A stretch of 23,151 bases of DNA, taken from NCBI GenBank assembly GCA_016098155.1, contig JAAAJB010000502.1, forward strand, positions 1-23,151. The letters run 5' to 3'. The stretch comes from Actinomortierella ambigua (lineage: Eukaryota > Mortierellomycota > Mortierellomycetes > Mortierellales > Mortierellaceae). Below are positions 8,986 through 18,519 of this stretch, piece by piece; the first letter of the stretch is position 1, and each line of letters opens with the position of its first letter. The notes under the pieces were generated by a model, which was not told the DNA's origin, searched no databases, and saw only the letters and a list, made by a program, of their open reading frames with translations. The position numbers and the translations under genes were made by a program.

Positions 8986-10425
8986 AGATTGGAGCAAGAG
9001 CTGCAGAGGATCCTGGTTGACTAGGACTTGGCCCGATAATGTGCTCACACCGGATGTGTTTGTTGGGAGCATGTTGGAGAAGAGTGTTGGAGCATCCTGT
9101 GCAAACACGGTGCCAGACGAGTCGCCTTGTGTTGACACATGTGAGCCCATTACATCTATGCAGCGAGAGAGAGTAAGAGAGAATGATAGAGAAAAAAAGG
9201 GACACACCACCAGGGAGAAGGTGAGTGAGAGAGGGAGGGAGAGAGAGAGAGAGAGAGAGAGTTCTTGGTTAGTGCAAACATTCTATTTAAATGTAAGGTC
9301 CAACAAACAATTTGCCCGGTACACACCCATGACTAATGATACACTAATCACAAGGGAGACCAATGAAGCAAGGAAAAAGTCCAACTTACTAGCATTGCCC
9401 ATTGGATGATGCGCCGAGATAGTGGTGCTCTGCCCAGCCCCGGAGGAGTTGACAAAGTTGGAAGGATTGGTGTTGCCCGCCTCCATCGACGACTGTGGTG
9501 GCCGCACTGGCTCCTGGACACCAGGTGAAGGGCTCGGCGAGTAGAAAAGGGGGTGGCTCTTGATGCGGTAAGGATCTTGGCCCTGAACAAGACCGGCAGC
9601 CGGCTGCGGTTGTCCTTGCGTCTGTTGTGTAGAGAGATGATGATGATGATGATGATGCGATGGTGTGTATCCGGAGGATGTCACGGGTATAGAGGATGTC
9701 CCTGCGAGTGAACTGGCTTGATGCTGATTAAAGAGTGAATGCGTAGAGTACAGATGCTGCTGAATGCCCGAGCCAGTTCCTGCTGAAGCATCCATGGGTT
9801 GCTGTTGTTGCTGTTGTTGCTGTTGTTGTTCTTGTTGCATATGCTTGTGTACAGAGGCGTCATAACCTGTAAAGACATTTTGCGTTTGTGCCGGGGACGA
9901 CAACGGAGTTGTTGCTGAAGATGTTGGAGTATACATGGCTTGACTTGAGAGCGGCGATGACTCGGCCATAGTCGAGGAGACGGATGAGAACGAAGATTGG
10001 TGCGACGCCAGCACCGCTGACTCTAGTGCACGTGTAGCGGCCATGTGAGACAACTGTTGTTGTTGTTGTTGTTGTTGCTGTTGTTGTTGTTGCTGACCTG
10101 AATGCTGAGCAAAGTAACTCGATGGCTGAGTCTCAAGAACGCTTGGCCCCTGGCTGTCAAGAAGCGGAGACTGCAGCTGCATCTGTGCAAAGTACTCTAG
10201 TGGCCCGCCATGTGTATCCATATCGAACATGAGGCTATCCATCATTGTCTCTTCGCTAATTTGCTGAAGGCTTTGAGAGGGCGATGGCAATGATGATGGT
10301 GGTGGTGGATAGGCAACGGTTGCTGTTGCGAGTGGACGGGTAGTGGTGCCTGCTTGAAGGAGCGACTGTTGCTGAGAGTGGTCCTGATGTCCAGTATCGT
10401 TGGTTTGCAACGTACGCATGTTCAT
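6148..10425 (-). CDS. C2H2 zinc-finger transcription factor with Crz1-like fingers and poly-Gln runs (two exons, 1347 aa)
   Basis: Exon 1 is 10425-9390 and exon 2 is 9155-6148 on the minus strand; the codon of Asn346 is split A|AT. An in-frame TGA sits directly before the ATG. Residues 61-90 form an acidic/hydrophobic patch (DSLMFDMD, PLEYFAQ) resembling an activation domain. Low-complexity runs follow: Q at 111-124, 403-416 and 466-506, a His/Gln block near 680-700, Ser/Thr/Gly stretches and Ala runs. Three fingers occupy 1183-1264: C1183-x4-C1188...H1201-x3-H1205, C1213-x2-C1216...H1229-x3-H1233, and C1241-x2-C1244...H1257 then C1264. FARTDALCRH in finger 3 resembles FARSDALGRH of Crz1/Prz1, the calcineurin-responsive factors. 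I saw no convincing calcineurin docking motif (PxIxIT) outside the fingers. A nuclear regulator is confident; Crz1 orthology is tentative. Confidence 0.9.
6400..6645 (-). other. DNA-binding region: three C2H2-type fingers
   Basis: Fingers 1 and 2 are regular C2H2 with a 12-residue spacing. The first linker is HEVQKPF and the second HTGSKPY, close to the classic TGEKPY linker. Finger 3 ends in His then Cys (H-x6-C) instead of two His, as in Crz1-type factors, although Crz1 has a longer spacer there. Confidence 0.85.
8090..8170 (-). repeat. His/Gln low-complexity tract in the zinc-finger protein
   Basis: Mixed CAC/CAT and CAG/CAA codons encode a run of about ten His bracketed by Gln runs. The codon mixture argues for selection or old age rather than fresh slippage. 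Confidence 0.85.
8674..8796 (-). repeat. 41-residue poly-Gln tract (residues 466-506)
   Basis: All 41 codons are CAA or CAG, interspersed, with one stretch of eight consecutive CAG. It is the longest homopolymer in the protein. Confidence 0.95.
8944..8985 (-). repeat. Pure (CAG)14 tract (residues 403-416)
   Basis: Fourteen identical CAG codons without a CAA interruption, unlike the other Gln runs of the same gene. It is a likely length-variable site. Confidence 0.95.
9156..9389 (-). other. Intron of the zinc-finger gene (234 bp)
   Basis: Donor GTAAGT (GT at 9389-9388) and acceptor CTGCATAG (AG at 9157-9156) on the minus strand. The acceptor side is a long CT tract on the sense strand ((GA)10 on + at 9241-9260 plus imperfect repeats to 9161). 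Removing it joins GNA to NVMGSH in frame. An in-frame stop after the donor region rules out read-through. Confidence 0.88.
9637..9657 (-). repeat. (CAT)7, seven His in the zinc-finger protein
   Basis: Seven identical CAT codons in exon 1. Confidence 0.95.
9799..9837 (-). repeat. Poly-Gln run interrupted by one Glu (exon 1)
   Basis: Two Gln, one Glu, then ten Gln, encoded by mixed CAA/CAG. Confidence 0.9.
10054..10095 (-). repeat. 14-residue poly-Gln run (residues 111-124)
   Basis: Fourteen Gln codons, mostly CAA, in exon 1 just after the activation-domain-like patch. Confidence 0.95.
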
Positions 10426-11760
10426 TCAGGTGAAAATAAAAAAGGCAGGACGTTGCGGAGATAAAGGAGAACAAGAGTCAGCAACAAGGGCTCGGAATGG
10501 ATGTCACACCCCCCTTGTCGAGCTCTAGAGTAGCTTGGACAAGAATGGGCGTCGAAAGAAGAAGAAAAATATTGTGGCAAAGACAGGATGAGATGGAGCA
10601 CTTGACACACTTTCTTTTTTTGGAGGAGGGGGGAGGCTTGTACCAAGGCAAAAGTGGATAAATGAAGAACAATGTCGAAGAATCGACGAGCGAAGGAGGT
10701 TATGTGGTATGTGGTCGAGGAGTGAAGAGGTATGCAGTCAATGAAAAAGGGAGCGTGGAAGGAAAGAGGAGCTGCTGTGCACGAAGGATGGCTCTTGATT
10801 GATTGATTCAAACGACAGCACTAACGTCGAGCTATCTCTCGATAATCTTTGTAACAGTTGAGCGGAACGGGAGGTGTGGAGGGTGGTGTGGGGGTGGCCA
10901 GAAAAGCAGGTGAGGTGTGTGAAAAGGGAGGGAAAAATAAAGGCCGGAAAAGAAAGAAGATAGGAACAAAGAAAAGAAGAGGAAAAAAAAACACAACAAA
11001 GGGAAGGCGAGGTAAATGGTTAGTGGCCTGTGAAAATGAGCCAAAGCAACACCTCAGTCATTGTAGTGGTGGGCATTGAGAGCAAGGAGATAAAAAAAAA
11101 GAAAGTGAGAAACAGTCTGCATGTATGTTTGTGTGTGGATTGGTTGAGTGAGAAAGCGGATTGGGGGAGGAGGTGTGGATGGTTCCAAAGGAATACAGTG
11201 CACTCATAGACCATTGTAAACAAAAAGGAAGAAAGAAAACAAGGCAAATGTACTTGAATGTTGGTGATGTGTGCTCCAAAAGGTCTAGTGTAACAATACG
11301 ATCTCTCAATGCGGTGGACATGGAGAAAGTATTACCATAATCCTTTGCCTCTCCTCTCCAAACAAGAATAGGGATTACTAAAAAGAGGTGCGAGTGGAGG
11401 AGGAACGTGGGAGGATGGGAAAGAGGAAGCTTGCAGGCAAGAAAGGAAAAAGAAGAGAAAATGAACAAGAACAGAAAAAAAAATGGCTCGACTTGCAGGT
11501 TCAGCATTTAATGCTGAGCAAGGGTTGATCGCAGAATGTGAAAAAAAAATAGAAGGATATGCAGGCCACGCAAGAAAACCCATTGGCTCGCCTCGAGGGT
11601 ACGTGCAATTGCGAGGATAGGTGGGTTGGGTCCATTTGTTTGTTCAGCATGGTTGCCAAACAAAGTAACGAACAACTAAAAAGAGTAACAGCGAAGTACA
11701 AGCAATGACCCACACAACAAAATAACCAATCCACTTTGGCAGACCAAAACAAGAAAGGGG
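10426..11760. promoter_or_regulatory. Upstream region of the zinc-finger gene, no gene seen
   Basis: The + strand is purine-rich almost throughout, so the sense strand of the minus gene is C/T-rich as expected for its leader. An acceptor-like CTACTCTAG on the minus strand near 10525 could end a leader intron. No TATA box was recognised. Short frames such as a 53-codon + frame at about 11179-11340 have no identifiable domain. Confidence 0.45.
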
Positions 11761-11795
11761 ATAGTGGAAAGAGAGAAAGTGCGAAGGAGATGGAG

Positions 11796-11800
<5 letters not shown>

Positions 11801-11838
<38 letters not shown>

Positions 11839-12015
11839 AGAGAGAGAAGAGAGAGGAGAGAGAGAGAGAAGAGAGAAGAAGGAGAGACAGACACACAGAC
11901 AGATAAAGGAGAGGCTGTGTATGTGCAATGTGCGAGAGACAAAGAGAGAGAGAGGGGATAAAATAGAAAGAGATAGAGAGATAGAGAGAAAGACACAGAG
12001 AGAGAGAGAAAGAAA
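11801..12015. repeat. Long GA-rich purine tract with perfect (GA)17
   Basis: (GA)17 at 11801-11834 is followed by nearly uninterrupted A/G sequence to about 11890. A second imperfect GA/GATA block runs 11935-12015. Mirror-symmetric purine tracts of this kind can form triplex (H-DNA) structures. Confidence 0.9.
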
Positions 12016-12927
12016 GGAGGAAAGCGGGAACAAACAAGCGGGAACAACAGGGCAATAAAGTGGAAGATCCCATGCAGTGGTAGGGCGGGAAATACATACC
12101 TTTGTCTCGTTTTTTTTGAGATATTAATACGGAATGTTATAGCTCCAGGGAACCTAGCGTGGACAAAAAAACAACAGGAGAGTGCATTGTGCGACCGGAT
12201 AATCGATTAGCATTCATTCTTTTATGGTAGGGAGCCAAGAGGATGATGAAAGAGTTGCTCTGGAGGGTGGAGAGGGTGCAGGCATGAAAAGTGCTTTGCA
12301 GTTGGCCAAAAAGTGGGGACTGTACACAATCTCTACGCAGTAAAAGTGCCGACATTCAAAGTGTGTGTGGGCGAAGCAAACAGTCAAAGGGGTGCAGGAT
12401 TAATTTTAAGAATAAGGGTTTTTGTAGTGGGAAGAACAACCAATTGCCTCGGCCGATCAAATGCAGGGAGCAAACGAAGAGGAAGGGGAGGGAGGAGGTG
12501 GATGGTCAGGGTGAGAACAAAACGTTGGAAAAGTGCGAAAGGGGGGGGGCAGAGGTAAGGGCGGATTGAGAATAAAAGAAAGAAGGGCTAAGCAACAGAT
12601 GCTCGTAGTCCTCCAAATCGTCAGAATAGCACAAAAGGCCTGCTAACAAAAGGCCTCAGACAACCCTTTTATATGCGCATCAAGGTTGACCGCGGTTCCT
12701 CGGGATTTTTTTTCTTCATGGTCATCATGCAAGGCCCTCCGAATGCATGCAAAGTAGCCCAATACTACTGTATAGATCCCTGGAAACAATGGAGGGAAAT
12801 GGGGGAGGGGAGGGGGGAGAAGAGGGAGGAGAGGGAAGATTGAACAAATGCCGTTTTTTGTTTTCTTTTCCCTCCCAACAACCAACCCCCCTCTTCTCTG
12901 TTCCCCATCCATTATTGGCTATTGTAG
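12016..12927. other. Non-coding or unresolved stretch
   Basis: It has a strong minus-strand donor-like AAAG|GTATGT (GT at 12099-12098), G runs at 12541-12550 and 12801-12819, and protein-like open frames on + (for example 12288-12569, 94 codons without an ATG). Nothing here can be named. Confidence 0.3.
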
Positions 12928-13801
12928 CCACGATGATGGAAGCCAAGCCCACTTTCTCGACATGGCCCAGGAGCAAAAGGGCTGTAGCTACAACAGCGAT
13001 TCCGAACAAGCACCCGCAGGTCAAGCAGGACAGCAGCTGACTCCAGGGTTGATCTCAATCCCATTGCGGAGGTAATTACAGCCCAAATGGAGTAAGGCAG
13101 TGCCGCCAAAAAACAACAACAGCAGGTGAATTTCGATCAACACCAAAGTTGGAACACGAGAGCAGCCAATCAGGCCGCTTGTTAGGTGGCCTGACCCAGA
13201 AAGGGCGAGAAAGAGAGAAAGAGAGACAAAGACAGAGAGAGAGAGAGAGAGCAATTGTCCACAACGGAAACAGTGGTGTGCGTGTGATCCAAATTGGCCG
13301 TTCTCTCTCTCTCCTCACTCTCTCGTACACACTCTTTGTGGACAGGGGGGATGGGTGGAGAGGCAAGGGAAAGGGGATGGGGTGAAGAATGAATGGGTAA
13401 CACAATGACAGGCTCCTCCCCCTCTCCTCTCCTTCTTGCGCTACCTGTAATAGCTACCACACAATGAGAGTCAAAAAGGGAATGAATGCTACAGCCCTTG
13501 GCTCTTTTGCTCGATATACTCTCTCTCTCTCTGTATCCTCCCGACCATTTCTGCCCCCCTCTGCTTCTGTTACCATTTGCTTCTGCACAGATACACAAAC
13601 AAAACAACTACAGACCCCTCCCATATGCAGGTTGCAAGGAACAACATTTCTGCTGCATACAACTCGAGTGTGTACACCACCCCATGTTCAAGCCCACCCA
13701 GTGCAATGGGACTCCATCTGATCCATTCATCCCCACCTGATTTCGATAGGGCTCCTGTTCTGGCCCAGGGGAGAGGGAACATCCACGCAGCCCAAGTTTG
13801 A
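12928..13801 (+). other. Possible exon pair of an unrecognised + strand gene
   Basis: Segment A (12928-13071) follows TTGTAG after a long pyrimidine tract and ends at GAG|GTAATT. Segment B (13591-13801) follows TTCTGCACAG and ends at a TGA. In one frame A reads about 47 hydrophilic codons and leaves two bases, and B supplies the missing one. The join stays open for a further 69 codons, rich in Ser, Pro, Asn and Thr. Matching phase between two independent splice-like sites is suggestive. But no domain is recognised, both opposite-strand frames are also open, and no first exon could be fixed. Confidence 0.2.
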
Positions 13802-15120
13802 CTAAAACAGCAAAGGTTGACTCTTTACACCCACGACTTTCTCCGAGTTGACTCTTGCCACCACCATCAAACACCACCGAAAAAAAATGAAAAGGGACAA
13901 AGGGCTGTCTGTGGTGCTTACCAGATTCATATGCCTTCAGAAGAAGGAAGATTAAAGAAAAAAAATATACGTGTTCGCGTGTCAGGGGGAAAAAATGCGA
14001 ACGGAGAAAAAAAGTCCAACCACGATTTAAGCTCAACAACAACAATAAAGCTTGCAAGTGCAAATGGAAACTTGGAGCGGGATGCAAGGATCAGGGGAGA
14101 AAGAAAACGAAGGATAGGAGGAAGAATGAAGGGATGACTGCAAAACAATTCAGATGCCAAGACGAAGACAAGAAGGAGAATTATCTAGAAGGAGAAAAAG
14201 AGAGGCAATGAAATGTTCGTTGATGTCAGTACAGAGGGCCTTTTTTGTTTTTTTGTTTTTGTTCTGAGAGAGAGAGAGAGGGAGAAAGAGAGAGAGAGAG
14301 TGAACGAACGCACAGACTTCAAAAGTCCGTGAAAGAAAAAAAAAGGGAGTTCGAAGGGGTGGATTCCAAGCTGACTGTTGAGACAGCAAAAGAGGTGTGT
14401 GTGTGCACATGCGTGAGACTGGTGGGTAGGGGAAGGAGGGGGGTAGGATGAACCTCATGTAGGGGGAGGTGGAAAGGTTGCCTGTTGATCCCGGTAACGT
14501 TGAACCACCACCCCTACGCACGCAAAGAGGCCTACACCAAAAATCAGCTCTTCAACTGAGTCGGATCTGTACGTAGGTGGTCAAGAAAGAAGGAAGGAAA
14601 GATGCACGCTCCACCTGTTGCTGCAAAGAAACACAAGGATGCACTGACACCAAAAGAGTTGCATGCTCAACAGCGAAAGAAGCGAGTTTGTCACAATGCG
14701 GGCAAACGGGAAAGATGTGAATGACAATAGAAAGTGGCCGATACACTCTTTTTTTTTTTTTTTGCACGCTTTGGAAGAGAGTGGGGAGAGAGCGGATGCG
14801 TGTGTGTGTTTGAGAGAGATGTTGTGTATGTGGTGTATGTGCGTATGTGTGCGTATGTATGTGAAAGGGGAAGCGGGAGTTCGTTTCTGCAATATGTCAC
14901 TGAGCTAGGAAACACACGGGTCAAGCAGTAAGGGAGAAATAGCGAGGACAGAAACGAGAACGCGAGTTGAACAAGGGAGGATTTCGAGATCAATAGCAGC
15001 AGCAGAAAACAACAGAAACTGCAGCAAGAAGCAGCATGCAGGGTGCAGCGATGTGCTTCGCAGACATTATGCGCTTCGATCGACCCTTTCACTGTCTCTG
15101 CATCGGCCACTGTCACTGTG
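13802..15120. other. Non-coding or unresolved stretch with GA repeats
   Basis: Mostly purine-rich on +. It contains a minus-strand donor-like CTG|GTAAGC (GT at 13921-13920), a GA tract at 14266-14300, a T run near 14750-14763 and a GT-rich stretch at 14798-14862. No gene recognised. Confidence 0.4.
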
Positions 15121-15960
15121 TTTTCTTTTTCCCCGTTCACGCACAAGGACTCTTTCTCTCTCTCTGTCTCTCTCTCTCTGTCTCTCTGTCTGTCTGTCTC
15201 TTCTCACTCTCGCGTCTTGCTACCTGTCTCGCTGGTGGAGCAAGTCGATCAGATGAGAAGCACGCACACCAGGAAACGCGGGAACAGCAGCAGTAAGGAG
15301 CTTGTGTCTGTCTGCTTTTCTCTCTGTCTGTCTCTCTCAACATCCTCGTGTGTCATTCTATCGCTCTCTTCTTGGCCCCTGTTCTCACTTTATCTGTTTG
15401 CAAAATACAACAAGGTGAGGCAAGGAAGGGAAAGGCACAGCAGATGAAGAGAAAACGACGAGGAAGGACTGGGAGTAGAGGGTGGGCCACGGAGAGAGGA
15501 GGGAGCGACCAATGGTCTGAGGGTAAACACTCACACACTCTTGTCACCAAACAGGAACGAAGGGTAATGACAACAGGGATTGGACATAACATATCTTACT
15601 CCCTTTTTGGTTCCCTCTTCCTAGGGAGCGCGTAAAGAGAGTGCTGCCCGTTCCTTGACAAGCAGTTAACGAACTCTCTTTTTCTCTTTCTCCCTCGCCA
15701 GGCAACACTAAAAACGCATGTTTTTCAACTCCTTCCTACTCTCCTTTCACCGCTCCAAGTTACTCACTACACCTTGTTTGTTCATATTACTTCTTTTTGT
15801 GTGTGTGTGTGTGAATGGTGTGTAAGTGTATGCGTGTGTTAATGCGTCTCGCTCCTCTCTCTCTCTCTCAAAAGGGATCACGATAACCACCACCCTTTTC
15901 CTTTCTTCCTTCCTCTCTCTCTCCCCATCCCAAGGATGCTTCAAGGACCGTCGCCTGCAC
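15121..15960. other. Pyrimidine-rich block on +, no gene seen
   Basis: The strand bias flips here. CT and TCTG repeats occur at 15151-15203 and 15305-15340, a GT repeat at 15797-15812 and CT tracts at 15855-15925. It could be the leader of a + transcript or simply repeat drift. Confidence 0.4.
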
Positions 15961-18040
15961 AGAAGAGCAGGAGTCGAGTCTTTACGTCGTCCCTTTTTTC
16001 CAACAAAAAAAAAAAAGAGCCGAAGGCAAGGTTGAAAACACGATGGGTGGCAGGGCTAGATGTGGAGTAGGGCTTCACAAAGAGGAAGAAGAAGAAGAAG
16101 AAGAAAAGAAAAAGAAGAAGAGAAAAAGGTGTCCTGTGCATCTGTGACAGGTGAAAGAAGGATCCGGTCAGGGATGACAGAGAGGGCAGACAAGAGAAAA
16201 GAAAAGAGTGAAACGGTGTGGATCGTCGTTCAGGAATAGACAATAACACGATATGCTGCGTCAGGGGTTTTCACGGGCCCTTTTGTTCCTCAAATCAAAA
16301 AGATTTTCCTGCCGTAGCGTTTGTTTCTGAAGGGAAGGGAAACAAGGAAAAAGGGGCGGGGAGAGGGGGAAAAAGGGGAGGAGGAATCGCACGGCATTGA
16401 GGAACCCCAGCTCGATGCACATCATCCAACTCAATAGAAATCCATCGACAAAAACAGACATCGGATAGCACAGCTTCGAACTTCTTTTTCTTTTGGTGCA
16501 AAAAAGAAAGAAAGAAAGAAAACAACCTTTCATAGCCTTCTCGCTTTTTTTCGACTTTGAGCAAATGGGAACACAACACAAAAGGGTACCATTTGTGTGA
16601 TTGACAAGTGTTCTCCATTCAACCCTTGTTTCTCACAAGAACAAGTTGAGCCAAAATGGATGCTTGAAATAGAACCAGACAAAAGAGGAAATAGAACTTG
16701 TGGAAAGAGAAAAGAGGGAAAAGAACACCTCCGCTTTGCCCGCTCCCCCCCTCCTCCCCCTCGTTCCTTCACATTGCAAAAATGATCGACGAGATAGGGG
16801 GAGTGGGAAAACAAAACAAGACCCAGATTCAAGTCAGGTGCGCCGTGCATTTCTCAGACCCACGCATCAGGTACAGGCAGGGAGGGGGAGAGATGGAGGG
16901 AGAGAGAGACACACACACAGAGGGGGTAATCCTTCTTGAGCTGCACAGAATGACGGCAGACGCGTCTTAGGAGGGGAGGGGGGAGAGACCAAATTAAGAG
17001 ACAATTGTGTAGGGTTCTCATCGGTGCTGAGAGTCAAAAAGGCCTGACGCAAACACTCCATCGTGGCCACAGGAGGATAAAGTCAAGTAGAACCTTTTAC
17101 ACACGTGTGAGAAGAAGGTTGGGAGTTGCTTGCCACACTCTTGAGTTGAGAAGATGTACTGGACCTGTTCAATGACTACTGCAGAGTGAAAAGGGTAACA
17201 ACTATTTTGTTTTTTTGTCTCCTCCTTCAGGGTAGACAAATTGGTATTGGCTGGCTGCTGTGTTTGTGGAAAACCCAGGCGAGAAGCGGAGAGGGAGACA
17301 GAAAGGAAGGAAAAAAAAGAGGGAGGGGGGAGGAAGGTGGTATGGATGTAGTGAGGGATGAAAACGGAGACGATTGCAGAATGATACTGCAAACACCAAC
17401 GACCTCCTGAAAGAGGAGTAGTAAGTGATCAGCAAAACCCATTTGGCCATCGGAATATTGGATGTACCAGGAGCATATGTGCATATGTGAGATTGTGTGT
17501 GTTGGCAGATGAGGTCCGTAGGCAGATATGTAGGTATGTGTGTGTGTGTGTCTGCATTTGAGGCATTCTGTGTCGCGAGGAGGGACGACACTGCCTGCTT
17601 GCCTGTCTGCCTGCCTGCCTCTGGTTATCTGGGGGGGGGAATGCAGAGGGCTAGCCAGCAAAGAGCGACGAACTATGTATATGCAACGAAAGGGTTGGAT
17701 CCAAAATAGAGGGTAGGGAAAGAGGGGCGGGTGAAAGGGAACATACTACCAGTGCGGGTGAAGGTTGCTGGTGGAGCTGGTGGTGGATATCTGACACGCA
17801 GAGTGAAATGGGGCGGCGGGGAGGAGATGAAGTAGAGCGAGGTGAGGGAGCGATGGATGAGACTGGGTCGTTGGAGAGCGTTGTGGATGTGGGGGGCGGG
17901 ATGGGTATATGTACACAGATAAGAGGAGAGGTTGGAGCTGCTGGTGGAAAGAGGGTGGTGGATGCTGTAACAAAAAGGAAATGGCAAGAAGAGAATGAAA
18001 GAAAGTGGGAAAGCGGCGGTCAGTCTTCGACACCGAGCGA
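15961..18040. other. Purine-rich block on +, no gene seen
   Basis: It includes a GAA repeat at 16084-16104, AAAG repeats near 16500-16520, GT repeats at 17538-17551 and TGCC-type tetranucleotide repeats at 17591-17622. Open frames in the block are translations of low-complexity sequence. Confidence 0.4.
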
Positions 18041-18043
18041 GAT

Positions 18044-18050
18044 TATATAG
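18044..18050 (+). promoter_or_regulatory. TATA-like element with C/T-rich downstream sequence
   Basis: TATATAG is followed by a pyrimidine-rich stretch (18051-18200) and an A-rich stretch (18216-18246) before the ATG at 18280. Of the TATA-like sites in the gene-poor region, this one has the most promoter-like surroundings. Confidence 0.35.
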
Positions 18051-18279
18051 TCTTTGCCACCCACTCTTCACCTCAATTTTCAATTTTAGGACATCCTTAC
18101 TATAAGAGGGTTACAATTGAATCAAACTACAATACATTCACACTCAACACTCTACACTTCTTTTACATTCCCCTCGCATTTTCCCCCACCCTCCTTTTGT
18201 TCAAGAATAGTTTAAAAACAAAAAAAAAAAAACAAAAAAAAAAAACAGAACCACGCTACCACACAAAGTACGTAGAAGA

Positions 18280-18519
18280 ATGGTAGAAAGTGTCCTGTTG
18301 GCCCTCCCACCCAAGTCGATCCGCACTAACGTCGTGCGTTGCATGCCACGAGGTAGAGTTATTCTTCCACTACTCTGTCACTTGTCCCGAGACCTGGCTA
18401 CAGAAATACCACCAGTGATCAGGGGTTCGCACTCAAAAGGGCCGTTGCCATCAGTCCCTATCAGTGTTCAACGGATATCCCACAGCCATGGACGAAAAAT
18501 GAAAAAGACATTCGACTAG
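18280..18519 (+). CDS. Candidate small open reading frame (79 codons), no known family
   Basis: The ATG has a good context (A at -3, G at +4) and lies about 230 bp downstream of a TATA-like element and a C/T-rich leader-like stretch. The product would be basic, rich in Pro, Ser, Arg and Val, with no signal peptide, membrane segment or recognised motif. An alternative is that it is a first exon ending at a donor such as GAG|GTAGAG near 18351. It may equally be chance; a frame of this length is expected several times in a region this size. Confidence 0.2.
   Translation: MVESVLLALPPKSIRTNVVRCMPRGRVILPLLCHLSRDLATEIPPVIRGSHSKGPLPSVPISVQRISHSHGRKMKKTFD

Noticed and set aside
8546..9205. Alternative minus frame of 219 codons with Ala and Asn/Ser runs
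   Set aside because: Frame-shifted reading of the CAG/CAA tracts; the fingers and intron junction support only the frame used in the annotation.
11501..12097. 198-codon minus frame rich in Ser and Leu
   Set aside because: Mostly a direct translation of the CT tract opposite 11801-12015; no domain or start context.
15036..15447. Plus-strand frames of 86 and 134 codons
   Set aside because: They are mainly Ser/Leu translations of CT and TCTG repeats.
17673..18083. 136-codon minus frame
   Set aside because: Low-complexity Ser/Pro/His translation of C/T-rich DNA; no recognisable feature.
18420..18440. GGGGTTCGCACTC resembling a tRNA T-loop
   Set aside because: No matching T stem, no A box upstream at tRNA spacing and no acceptor stem.
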